Part shown: piece after piece, positions 8,751 to 15,351 of the stretch
Layout: every line of letters begins with the position of its first letter
How positions within the stretch are numbered: the first letter of the stretch is position 1
Assembly: GCF_000272405.2 (NCBI RefSeq)
Contig: NZ_AJZM02000102.1
Span: forward strand, 1-31,426
Reading direction: 5' to 3'
DNA length: 31,426 bases
From: Vibrio tasmaniensis 1F-187
GTDB taxonomy: Bacteria; Pseudomonadota; Gammaproteobacteria; Enterobacterales; Vibrionaceae
Notes under the pieces: model-generated
Told to the model about the DNA's origin: nothing
Databases searched by the model: none
Seen by the model: only the letters and a program-made list of their open reading frames with translations
Position numbers and translations under genes: made by a program

Positions 8751-9947
8751 TTAGAAATTAGCGTGAGGGCCAAAGACTTCGTAGTGTACGCGTGAGCGAT
8801 CTACTTTAAGTGCGTCTAACTGCTCTACGATGTTTTTCATGAAACCAACAGGGCCACAGATATAGAAATCACTCTCTTCAAAGCCTTTAGTATCGGAGAT
8901 AGACGCTAGATCCATTTGACCTTCATGTGTGTTCTCACACGCAGACTCGCCTTTGTTCATGTACCACGTTTTCGCTTCCCAACCTTTATCGGCAACAATA
9001 TCTTTAACGCGAGTCGTGAAAGAGTGTTGACCTACGTTTTCACAAGCGTGAAGGTACAGTACAGCTTCGTTTTTCTGCTGGTTGTTTAAGAACTCAAGCA
9101 TTGATTGCATTGGTGTTACACCCACACCTGCAGAGATAAGCGTTACTGGCTTGCTACGCTCTTGATACATGAAGTCACCCGCTGGGGCATATAGGCTAAC
9201 TTCATCACCGACAGCAACAGTATCGTGCATGTGATTAGATACTACGCCTTGAGTTTCTTGACCTTGGCCTTCACGTTTCACAGAAATTCGGTACTGCTTG
9301 CCGTTTGGCTTGTCTGATAGTGAGTATTGACGGATCTCGCTGTACTGAGCACCTTCAGGTTTCACTTCGATACCAATATATTGTCCTGGCGTATAATCCA
9401 GAACGTCACCGCCATCTTTTGGTTGTAGGATGAAGCTTGTTACTAATGCTGATTCTTCAATTTTATCTGCAATTACGAATGCACGTGCAGCTTCCCAACC
9501 ACCAACAGCTTGCTTGCGCTGTAGGTAAAGTTCAGCTTCACGGTCGATGAATACTTGCGCTAAGAATAGGTAAGCCGCAGTCCACGCTTCTTCTACTTCT
9601 GGGGTGAATGCATCAGCAGCTAATTCACGCAGTGTTTCAATTAGGTGAAGACCAACGATTTGGTAATGGTCTGGTTGAATATTAAAGCTTGTGTGTTTCT
9701 GTGCAATACGCTCAACCGCTGAGGTTAACGCTGCTAGATTTTCGATGTTCTTTGCATAAGCTGCGATAGCTTCAAACAGTGCAACACCTTGGCGACCTGT
9801 TCTTTGGTGAGTCATATTGAAGATATCTTTCAACTCAGGGTTATGTGTAAACATACGTTGATAGAAGTGTTGAGTTAAAGCAGGGCCTGCGCTTTCTAAA
9901 AGAGGAATCGTCGATTTGATGATGTTGATATGTAGATTGTTTAGCAT
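8751..9947 (-). CDS. hmp: Flavohaemoglobin, nitric oxide dioxygenase
   Basis: This 398-residue Hmp converts NO and O2 to nitrate using NAD(P)H, and is the main aerobic NO-detoxifying enzyme of the cytoplasm. The N-terminal globin carries the proximal haem ligand His85 (in AQKHTSF) and distal Tyr29. The FAD-binding domain has RQYSLS, and the NAD-binding domain has GVGVTPMQS and a C-terminal FYICGPVGFM and YEVFGP. The length equals the E. coli enzyme within two residues. GGAG lies seven bases before the ATG. It is divergent from norR. The 348-bp spacer holds a sigma-54 promoter facing hmp, NorR-type sites and a perfect FNR box. Confidence 0.97.
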   Translation of the reverse strand: MLNNLHINIIKSTIPLLESAGPALTQHFYQRMFTHNPELKDIFNMTHQRTGRQGVALFEAIAAYAKNIENLAALTSAVERIAQKHTSFNIQPDHYQIVGLHLIETLRELAADAFTPEVEEAWTAAYLFLAQVFIDREAELYLQRKQAVGGWEAARAFVIADKIEESALVTSFILQPKDGGDVLDYTPGQYIGIEVKPEGAQYSEIRQYSLSDKPNGKQYRISVKREGQGQETQGVVSNHMHDTVAVGDEVSLYAPAGDFMYQERSKPVTLISAGVGVTPMQSMLEFLNNQQKNEAVLYLHACENVGQHSFTTRVKDIVADKGWEAKTWYMNKGESACENTHEGQMDLASISDTKGFEESDFYICGPVGFMKNIVEQLDALKVDRSRVHYEVFGPHANF

Positions 9948-9984
9948 TGATTTACTCCGAACACTTAGTCTTTTGACCTTTCAT

Positions 9985-9995
9985 GTCAAATTGAC
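9985..9995. promoter_or_regulatory. GT-N7-AC palindrome near the hmp start
   Basis: GTCAAATTGAC is a perfect 11-bp palindrome fitting the NorR core GT-N7-AC and sharing GTCA-N4-GAC with three other copies in this spacer. It is 37 bp upstream of the hmp start codon, so if bound it would more likely affect a proximal promoter than act as an enhancer. Confidence 0.35.
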
Positions 9996-10092
9996 TAATT
10001 TATTTAAAGATGACTTTATATTAATTCTTTCTCAATGAGCTCTTTGGCTACTATTTTTGTGAGAATCACGTGGACTGATAAATTCGCATTAA

Positions 10093-10106
10093 TTGATTCA
10101 AATCAA
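10093..10106. promoter_or_regulatory. Perfect FNR box in the hmp/norR spacer
   Basis: TTGATTCAAATCAA matches the FNR consensus TTGAT-N4-ATCAA at all ten fixed positions. It lies about 145 bp upstream of hmp and downstream of the sigma-54 start site, so it would control a separate sigma-70 promoter or block elongation. E. coli hmp is repressed by FNR, which fits. Confidence 0.65.
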
Positions 10107-10124
10107 TGATGGGTCAGATATTCA

Positions 10125-10135
10125 GTCATATAGAC
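10125..10135. promoter_or_regulatory. NorR-type site just downstream of the sigma-54 start
   Basis: GTCATATAGAC fits GT-N7-AC and the local GTCA-N4-GAC pattern. It is roughly 8-18 bp downstream of the expected sigma-54 transcript start, not an enhancer position for that promoter. Confidence 0.4.
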
Positions 10136-10153
10136 AACACGCAATGGACACAC

Positions 10154-10170
10154 TGCACAAACGGTGCCAA
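10154..10170 (-). promoter_or_regulatory. Sigma-54 promoter directing hmp
   Basis: The minus strand reads TTGGCACCGTTTGTGCA. It matches the -24 element TGGCAC exactly and the -12 element TTGC as GTGC, with the standard GG-to-GC spacing. It faces hmp with an expected leader of about 195 nt. Two NorR-type sites lie 55-105 bp upstream of it, the usual enhancer distance. One mismatch in the -12 element is the only weakness. Confidence 0.72.
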
Positions 10171-10224
10171 CATGCGAAAGATTGTTGTGCCTAGCATTCC
10201 TTCAAAAACCCTCTTCAAACTTTA

Positions 10225-10257
10225 GTCAAAAAGACCTTTTTTTTATGTCATAAAGAC
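10225..10257. promoter_or_regulatory. Paired NorR enhancer sites
   Basis: GTCAAAAAGAC (10225-10235) and GTCATAAAGAC (10247-10257) both fit the NorR GT-N7-AC core. They are spaced 22 bp centre to centre, two helical turns, which puts them on the same DNA face. They sit upstream of the sigma-54 promoter and within 40-70 bp of the norR start, so they may also mediate autoregulation of norR. Confidence 0.7.
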
Positions 10258-10295
10258 TCTACCATGTATAAAAATACAAACAGTATGAGCCCTTT

Positions 10296-11888
10296 ATGCA
10301 AGATATCTCAGCATCCACTCTCATGGAAATGACCATTGGTTTAGCCAGCGGTGTGAACGATCAAGACCGTTTCAATCGCTTAATCGATGCCATTCGTAAA
10401 ACCATAACGTGTGATTGTGTCGCACTTTTAAGCCTTCAAGGCGACACGCTAGTACCCATCGCAATGCAAGGGCTCAGTCGAGATACATTCGGTCGCCGCT
10501 TTATTATTTCAGAACATCCACGTTTTGATGCGATTTGTGCATCGCGTTCTCCAGTTCGTTTTGATGCGGATAGCTCATTGCCTGATCCTTTCGATGGCTT
10601 ACTGATCGACCACGACGGCGATTTGCCTATGCATGCCTGTATGGGTTTGCCTCTTCTTTTTGGTGACAAATTGTTAGGGGTACTAACCCTCGACAGCCTA
10701 AAACCTGATGTCTTCGCGAATATTCCTGCTCGGAACCTAGAAGTTCTCGCTGCTATTGCTGCCTCTACGATGCAAATGGCGATGACTTTCTCGCAACTTG
10801 AACATCAAGCAAAACAGTCAAAGCAATTACTGGAAGAGCTGAATGTTGAAGCGTGGGAACGTGACGGCGGCGAATTGATTGGTAATAGTGACACCATGGT
10901 CGCGCTTAAAAACGATATCGCGGTTGTCGCACCCTCTGAATTTAATATTCTGATTCATGGTGATACAGGTGTTGGTAAAGAGCTCGTTGCTCGAACCCTG
11001 CATCACCAATCGCAGCGTAAACGTAACCCACTCGTCTATGTCAACTGTGCAGCTATTCCTGAGAACTTGGTAGAGAGTGAACTATTTGGTCACGTTCGTG
11101 GCGCGTTTACTGGTGCAGACAAAAACCGCTTAGGTAAGTTTGCTCTAGCCGATGGCGGCACGCTATTCTTAGATGAAATTGGTGAATTGCCTTTAGCAGC
11201 ACAAAGTAAGCTATTGCGTGCACTGCAAAACAACGAAATCCAACCTGTAGGCCAAGACAACATTCAAACTATTGATGTTCGTGTTTTAGCTGCAACCAAC
11301 CGAGACTTAAAGCAAGAAGTTGAAGACGGTCGATTCAGAGCCGATTTATACCACCGATTGAGTGTGTACCCTATCGCAGTGCCAGCTCTGAAAGACCGAG
11401 GTGACGACATCAGCTTGCTAGCAGGCTTCTTCCTAGAACAGGCACGTCGTAAACTTGGTATCAACCAAGTTAAATTCCGCTCTGATGTACTGGTATTTTT
11501 AAACCGTTACGGTTGGCCAGGTAACGTACGTGAGCTTGAGCACGTGATTAGCCGCTCAGCACTAAAAGCATTAGCTCGTAGCACCAACAAAAACCTCGTG
11601 ACAATCACTAAAGAAGATTGTGGCCCACTCGACCAAGATCAGCCTATAGCGACGACACAGGTAAAAAACACACCTTTATCAACACCAACGATCGACCTAT
11701 CTGCAGGTTTACGTGGCGCTACCGATGATTTTCAACGCAGCATCATCACTGAGGTGTTGGAAGATGCCAACTTTAACTGGGCGCAAGCAGGGCGAGTTCT
11801 GAAAACAGACCGAGCAAACCTGACTCGACTGTCCAAACGTTTAGGGCTAAATGTGGCGAAGTCTCACACGATCGAACGGACAAAATAG
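10296..11888 (+). CDS. norR: NO-responsive sigma-54 activator NorR
   Basis: This 530-residue sigma-54 enhancer-binding protein senses nitric oxide at a non-haem iron in its N-terminal GAF domain (about 20-165) and then activates target promoters by ATP hydrolysis. The GAF domain has the acidic [10 protein letters not shown] stretch (92-101), corresponding to the region of E. coli NorR that binds iron. The AAA+ domain shows Walker A GDTGVGKE (222-229), the sigma-54 contact loop GAFTGA (269-274) and Walker B GGTLFLDE (287-294). A Fis-type helix-turn-helix ends the protein ([19 protein letters not shown]). It is divergent from hmp, which is its likely target as in other vibrios; no norVW genes are in the window. 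Confidence 0.95.
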   Translation: MQDISASTLMEMTIGLASGVNDQDRFNRLIDAIRKTITCDCVALLSLQGDTLVPIAMQGLSRDTFGRRFIISEHPRFDAICASRSPVRFDADSSLPDPFDGLLIDHDGDLPMHACMGLPLLFGDKLLGVLTLDSLKPDVFANIPARNLEVLAAIAASTMQMAMTFSQLEHQAKQSKQLLEELNVEAWERDGGELIGNSDTMVALKNDIAVVAPSEFNILIHGDTGVGKELVARTLHHQSQRKRNPLVYVNCAAIPENLVESELFGHVRGAFTGADKNRLGKFALADGGTLFLDEIGELPLAAQSKLLRALQNNEIQPVGQDNIQTIDVRVLAATNRDLKQEVEDGRFRADLYHRLSVYPIAVPALKDRGDDISLLAGFFLEQARRKLGINQVKFRSDVLVFLNRYGWPGNVRELEHVISRSALKALARSTNKNLVTITKEDCGPLDQDQPIATTQVKNTPLSTPTIDLSAGLRGATDDFQRSIITEVLEDANFNWAQAGRVLKTDRANLTRLSKRLGLNVAKSHTIERTK

Positions 11889-11929
11889 ATATTAGCGGTT
11901 TGTTGCGAGCATCTGACAAAACTTGTGTA

Positions 11930-11935
11930 TATAAT
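11930..11935 (+). promoter_or_regulatory. Candidate -10 for the glutaredoxin-like gene
   Basis: A consensus TATAAT lies 42 bp upstream of the chosen start, within TGTGTATATAATGC. No convincing -35 is seen at 16-18 bp. It supports the downstream start at 11978 over a longer frame opening at 11900, which would begin upstream of this promoter. Confidence 0.45.
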
Positions 11936-11977
11936 GCTGCAAATTGTAACGCTAATTTTAAATATGTAGAGAGAGTT

Positions 11978-12337
11978 ATGAAGTTTATCCGTTGGTTTTT
12001 AGGTCGCGTCATCTTGTTGTTGAATTTTGTTTTCAGCCCACGCGGTGTGAAGCGTTCTCAAGAAGAACAAAGCAAAGTGAACGAGCAGGCAAAAATGCAC
12101 ACGTTGTACCAATTCGAGGCATGTCCATTTTGTGTAAAAGTACGACGCTCGATGAAACGTCAGTCTGTTCAGTTTGAACTTCGTGATGCAAAAAACAACG
12201 AACAACACCGTGCAGAGCTTGAAGCTGGCGGCGGTCGTGTGAAAGTGCCTTGTCTACGTATCGAGAAAGACGGTAAAACTGAGTGGATGTACGAATCTTC
12301 AGATATCGTATCTTACTTAGAAAATCAGTTCGCATAA
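11978..12337 (+). CDS. Membrane-anchored glutaredoxin-like protein
   Basis: This 119-residue protein has one N-terminal hydrophobic helix (about residues 3-18), a short charged linker, and a glutaredoxin/GST N-terminal fold with the active site CPFCVK and a cis-Pro segment RVKVPCLRI. The C-terminal ESSDIVSYLENQF matches the glutaredoxin/GST helix that contacts glutathione. The Cys-Pro-Phe-Cys site suggests glutathione-linked disulfide reduction, with the domain probably facing the cytoplasm (positive charges flank the helix). The start at 11978 has GAGAGAG upstream. A longer reading frame from 11900 exists but lacks a ribosome site and overlaps the putative promoter. The substrate is unknown. 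Confidence 0.82.
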   Translation: MKFIRWFLGRVILLLNFVFSPRGVKRSQEEQSKVNEQAKMHTLYQFEACPFCVKVRRSMKRQSVQFELRDAKNNEQHRAELEAGGGRVKVPCLRIEKDGKTEWMYESSDIVSYLENQFA

Positions 12338-12364
12338 GCGGAAAAAGCAACACAAGCAAAATAC

Positions 12365-12394
12365 AAAAAATCCCTCTTCATGAGGGATTTTTTT
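12365..12394. terminator. Bidirectional terminator between glutaredoxin and OmpA-type genes
   Basis: AAAAAATCCCTC and GAGGGATTTTTT form a perfect 12-bp stem around TTCAT. It lies between two converging genes and has T-runs for both transcripts. Confidence 0.92.
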
Positions 12395-12445
12395 ATGTCT
12401 GTAATCGATACGCTCTTTCGATTCAAAGAATCAAGCTTCTCGCAT

Positions 12446-13057
12446 CTATTTCGCCACAATCAGCATCAACTCTACACGGCGGTTACAGGCTTTACCTTGT
12501 ACTGAAGCGTTGTTACACGCGGGAACGTACTCACCGAAACCGCGGGTGTAAATAGCACGACTCGAAACATAGTTACTTTCTAAGCGAGCTTTCACTTCTT
12601 TTGCGCGCTGTTCAGAGAGCGGATCATTAACACGATCACTGCCTGTATTATCCGTGTGCCCTTCAATGACGACATCAATGTCTTGGCGTCGAGAAAGATA
12701 GCTGCCTAACGTGTCCAACCAATTGTTGTAAGCGGGTTCAGGAGATGTCGAACCTGTTTTAAAGTTCACATGCTGTACAAGCTTTACCATCACATGGTTG
12801 CCAGGTAAAACTTCAAAATCGATACGGTTTTGTCTTAAAAAGACTTCCAGTGGATCATTGGTCGAAACGCCACGTCCGTAGTTAGTGGTAATAGTTCCTT
12901 GCTGATGAGTGGTTTGAACCACCCCCCATTCAGGGTACATAATGTCGTAATCAGTTTTCGGTGCAGTTTGTAACATATCCTCACCGAATAACCCCGTTGG
13001 TAACGTAGTTTCGCACCCAGCCAAAGCTATGCTTAACATTATCGCTAAATATCTCAT
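12446..13057 (-). CDS. OmpA-domain outer-membrane lipoprotein
   Basis: This is a 203-residue lipoprotein with a C-terminal OmpA/MotB peptidoglycan-binding domain. The signal peptide MRYLAIMLSIALAGC ends in a clear lipobox (LAG-C15). A GTG five codons upstream would add MVGEV and is less likely; the ATG is preceded by GGTGAAG. The OmpA-like domain spans about residues 95-203 and has the characteristic IEGHTDNTGSDRVNDPLSEQRA and a late CNRRVEL. A paired Cys region near the end (VPACNNASVQGKACNRR) could form a disulfide. It resembles Pal and YiaD-type proteins but lies outside a Tol-Pal locus, so a general envelope-anchoring role is the safest reading. Confidence 0.87.
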   Translation of the reverse strand: MRYLAIMLSIALAGCETTLPTGLFGEDMLQTAPKTDYDIMYPEWGVVQTTHQQGTITTNYGRGVSTNDPLEVFLRQNRIDFEVLPGNHVMVKLVQHVNFKTGSTSPEPAYNNWLDTLGSYLSRRQDIDVVIEGHTDNTGSDRVNDPLSEQRAKEVKARLESNYVSSRAIYTRGFGEYVPACNNASVQGKACNRRVELMLIVAK

Positions 13058-13310
13058 TACTTCACCAACCACTTATGCAGATAAACCATTCACTAATGTC
13101 TATATCGGCACTGAGAGAAAAACTTTAGACAAAAACTTTATACGAAAAGAAAGCACGTCCCAAAAAAGTGTTTTTGATCACAGTTAACCGTCAACTCGCC
13201 TGTCATCGCCCGCCCGTTCCAACTGTTTGCATTTATTTACCTTATAATTGTTTTCCAATTCGTACTAAATAGTTAGAATCTCACGACTTCTCAACGCTAG
13301 AGCAAACATT

Positions 13311-13937
13311 ATGTTTAAACCATTTACTAAATTCATCACAGCACTTGCTGCCGTACTGATTATCGCGGGTTGTAGTGAAACAGACGAGCCACAGAAAGGC
13401 GTTCAATACGAAGCGCTGCCTACTGCTCTAACTGAATTTAACCTGTCTCCGATCACTGAAATCTTCTCTCTAAATTGTGGTCACTGCCGTCAAATGGAAA
13501 GTGCAATTCCAGAGATCGAATCTCTAACAGACCAAACTATTGGCAAGATGCACGTTACGTTCAATGAAAGTGCTCAAATCAGCGCAATGATCTACTACAC
13601 AGCAGTAATGCAACTTGATGCGACACCTGACCACGCGTTCATGGACGACCTATTTGCTGCGGTTCAAATGGGTGCAGATGCGACTCCTGAACAACGTCAA
13701 CAAGCTCTAGAGACTGCGTTCACTTCTCGTGGTCTGGTTAGCCCATACCAACTGAACAAAGAACAGCAAGTCGCTCTATTTGACTACGTAAAGAAAGCTG
13801 AAGAGATCTCAGTAAAAGGTCAAATCAACTCAGTACCAACATTTATCATCAACGGTAAATACCAAGTACTCACAGCAGGTCACCAAGATGTTCAAGGTAT
13901 CGCAAAAACGATCAACTACCTTTTGACTCAGCCGTAA
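13311..13937 (+). CDS. DsbA-like thiol-disulfide lipoprotein
   Basis: This 208-residue lipoprotein (MFKPFTKFITALAAVLIIAG-C21, a good lipobox) has a DsbA-type thioredoxin fold in the periplasm. The active site is CGHC (C56-C59) within IFSLNCGHCRQME. A helical insertion follows, and the cis-Pro loop VPTFIINGKY lies near the C-terminus. DsbA enzymes introduce disulfides into secreted proteins. Here the lipid anchor and the CGHC dipeptide (classical DsbA has CPHC) suggest a specialised oxidase or a DsbA-family variant of unknown client. The next gene, 42 bp downstream in the same direction, encodes a membrane-anchored FKBP prolyl isomerase, so the two look like an envelope folding pair. Confidence 0.87.
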   Translation: MFKPFTKFITALAAVLIIAGCSETDEPQKGVQYEALPTALTEFNLSPITEIFSLNCGHCRQMESAIPEIESLTDQTIGKMHVTFNESAQISAMIYYTAVMQLDATPDHAFMDDLFAAVQMGADATPEQRQQALETAFTSRGLVSPYQLNKEQQVALFDYVKKAEEISVKGQINSVPTFIINGKYQVLTAGHQDVQGIAKTINYLLTQP

Positions 13938-13979
13938 CGGCTTTTCTCTATAAAAAATCAACAATAAATAGGTTTTACT

Positions 13980-14453
13980 ATGTCTAAATTTATCATCCCG
14001 GTCATTGTCTTTATTTTGGCTGGCTTCATGATCTACCGCACTTGGATGAACCATAAATCTGGCGAAGAAAATATCGAACAAGGCCAACAATTCCTTATCG
14101 AAAACGGCGCTAAAAAAGGGGTTGTTACGACTGAAAGTGGTCTTCAATACCTAGTTCTTGAAGAAGGTACTGGTACAGAGCACCCAACTAAGAACAGCAA
14201 AGTAACGGTTCATTACCACGGTACACTTATCGACGGCACTGTTTTCGACAGCTCTGTTGATCGTGGTGAGCCAATCTCATTTGCTCTTAAACAAGTGATA
14301 AAAGGCTGGCAAGAAGGTTTGACTTACATGGTCGAAGGCCAAAAAGTTCGCCTGTTTATCCCAAGCCAATTGGCTTACGGTAAAGGTGGTTCAGGCCCTA
14401 TCCCACCATCAGCAACTTTGATTTTTGATGTTGAGTTAATCTCTATCAAATAA
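13980..14453 (+). CDS. Membrane-anchored FKBP-type prolyl isomerase
   Basis: This 157-residue protein has one N-terminal membrane helix (about 3-19) and an FKBP domain (about 45-157) that catalyses cis-trans isomerisation of proline peptide bonds. Characteristic pieces are GLQYLVLEEGTG, VTVHYHGTLIDGTVFDSS, the VIKGWQEGL motif, and IPPSATLIFDVELI. No FKBP N-terminal dimerisation domain is present, unlike periplasmic FkpA. The helix is positioned so that the FKBP domain is probably periplasmic. It lies 42 bp downstream of the DsbA-like lipoprotein gene and ends at a strong terminator. Confidence 0.9.
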   Translation: MSKFIIPVIVFILAGFMIYRTWMNHKSGEENIEQGQQFLIENGAKKGVVTTESGLQYLVLEEGTGTEHPTKNSKVTVHYHGTLIDGTVFDSSVDRGEPISFALKQVIKGWQEGLTYMVEGQKVRLFIPSQLAYGKGGSGPIPPSATLIFDVELISIK

Positions 14454-14469
14454 TTGAAGATACTGATTT

Positions 14470-14504
14470 AAGCCCTAACATACGAGCTATGTTGGGGCTT
14501 TTTT
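14470..14504 (+). terminator. Intrinsic terminator after the FKBP gene
   Basis: AAGCCCTAACATA pairs with TATGTTGGGGCTT (one T-G wobble, 13 bp) around CGAGC, followed by a T-run. It ends the DsbA-like/FKBP unit. Confidence 0.88.
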
Positions 14505-14516
14505 ATATGTGACCGT

Positions 14517-14545
14517 TTGAATAATTGAATAATTGAATAGTTGAA
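14517..14545. repeat. Tandem 8-bp repeat (TTGAATAA)
   Basis: The unit TTGAATAA occurs about 3.6 times (TTGAATAA, TTGAATAA, TTGAATAG, TTGAA) just after the FKBP terminator and upstream of the nemR-type promoter. It is a short AT-rich simple repeat prone to slippage. Confidence 0.75.
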
Positions 14546-14586
14546 GCCACTTTTGTAACGACGGAATATACCTCAAAAAGCCGAAG

Positions 14587-14606
14587 ACTAGACGACTGGT
14601 CTAATT
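14587..14606. promoter_or_regulatory. NemR-type operator 1, in the nemR promoter
   Basis: ACTAGACGACTGGTCTAATT contains the near-palindrome TAGAC-GACTG-GTCTA, close to the E. coli NemR site TAGACC-N4-GGTCTA as I recall it. It covers a -35-like TAGACG (14589-14594) and most of the 17-bp spacer to a TATAGT -10 (14612-14617), so binding should block transcription. An identical 20-bp copy lies in front of the next gene. Confidence 0.75.
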
Positions 14607-14611
14607 TAACT

Positions 14612-14617
14612 TATAGT
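14612..14617 (+). promoter_or_regulatory. -10 of the nemR promoter; transcript may be leaderless
   Basis: TATAGT lies 17 bp downstream of TAGACG and only six bases before the nemR ATG. The usual -10 to start distance puts +1 on the start codon, and no ribosome site is seen in the six bases between. Confidence 0.5.
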
Positions 14618-14623
14618 AAGCCC

Positions 14624-15214
14624 ATGAACGATAAAACGAACGACACACGCCTGCATGTTTTAGATGTTGGCTACCAATTAATAGTGAACAACGGCTTTAA
14701 CGGCGTTGGCTTATCGCAATTGCTTAAAGAAGCGGATGTTCCAAAAGGATCGTTTTACCACTACTTTAAATCTAAAGAGCAATTTGGCGAGGCTCTGATC
14801 CAGCACTATTTTGGGACCTACATCAGCAGAGTTGAAACTATTTTGGTTCATGGTGAAGGCAACCATTACCAGAGAATTATCAGTTATTTCACTCGATGGT
14901 CACAGATTGAAAACGGTACTTGTAACGCTCATAAATGCTTAGTCGTTAAGCTCAGCGCCGAAGTTTCTGATCTTTCTGATCCTATGCGCCAAGCGCTATT
15001 GAAAGGTGCTGAGAAAGTGACGCATACCATCGAGCAGTGCATTGTCGGTGGTATTGATGATGGCTCGATAAAGGTTGAAGAGAGCCAAGAAACCGCTCAA
15101 AATCTATATTCTATGTGGTTAGGCGCAAGCTTATTAAGCAAACTAAGCCAGAGTTCACGTAGCTTAGAATCAGCTTTAAACCTAACCCAACAGATTTTAA
15201 AAGGTAAAAACTAA
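14624..15214 (+). CDS. nemR: TetR-family electrophile sensor, NemR-like
   Basis: This 196-residue TetR repressor follows E. coli NemR closely from memory. Shared features are the N-terminal DTR.H/VL..G.QL, the helix-turn-helix GVGLSQLLKEADVPKGSFYHYF, and the signature CLVVKLSAEVSDLSDPMRQALLKGA. Cys105 lines up with the redox-active Cys106 that lets NemR sense quinones, glyoxals and hypochlorous acid. In E. coli NemR represses nemA and gloA; here the neighbouring genes are a curA-like reductase and a GST, which also fit electrophile detoxification. The operator in its own promoter implies autorepression. The start is fixed by alignment to NemR; no Shine-Dalgarno is present. The symbol rests on this resemblance, not on an alignment run. 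Confidence 0.82.
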   Translation: MNDKTNDTRLHVLDVGYQLIVNNGFNGVGLSQLLKEADVPKGSFYHYFKSKEQFGEALIQHYFGTYISRVETILVHGEGNHYQRIISYFTRWSQIENGTCNAHKCLVVKLSAEVSDLSDPMRQALLKGAEKVTHTIEQCIVGGIDDGSIKVEESQETAQNLYSMWLGASLLSKLSQSSRSLESALNLTQQILKGKN

Positions 15215-15251
15215 CCACGTAGTGTGTTTAGTCTTTACTAACGACAGATAA

Positions 15252-15287
15252 CCCGCCCTCTTATCATTTGATGACGGCGGGATTTTT
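15252..15287 (+). terminator. Intrinsic terminator after nemR
   Basis: CCCGCC pairs with GGCGGG, followed by ATTTTT. The 18-base loop contains a second small stem (TCAT/ATGA). It separates nemR from curA, so curA is transcribed from its own promoter. Confidence 0.7.
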
Positions 15288-15297
15288 AGACAACAAA

Positions 15298-15317
15298 ACT
15301 AGACGACTGGTCTAATT
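15298..15317. promoter_or_regulatory. NemR-type operator 2, upstream of curA
   Basis: This is an exact copy of the 20-bp sequence in the nemR promoter (ACTAGACGACTGGTCTAATT), placed 35 bp upstream of the curA start. It makes curA-gst a likely second target of the same regulator. AAGGA at 15342-15346 is the curA ribosome site. Confidence 0.78.
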
Positions 15318-15351
15318 CTAAATAAACATAATATAAAATTAAGGATACCCA

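Noticed and set aside
10007..10017. NsrR binding site in the hmp spacer
   Set aside because: Only one half-site (AAGATGACTTT) is present, and the second half does not match, so no separate feature is called.
11900..11977. Longer reading frame upstream of the glutaredoxin-like gene
   Set aside because: It overlaps the putative promoter, has no ribosome site, and the added 26 residues do not extend the family. The start at 11978 is preferred.
12283..12555. 90-codon frame across the glutaredoxin terminator
   Set aside because: It overlaps a strong terminator and two real genes in other frames; composition is not protein-like.
13058..13072. GTG start five codons upstream in the OmpA-type lipoprotein
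   Set aside because: It would place MVGEV before the signal peptide; the ATG gives a normal lipoprotein signal with a ribosome site.
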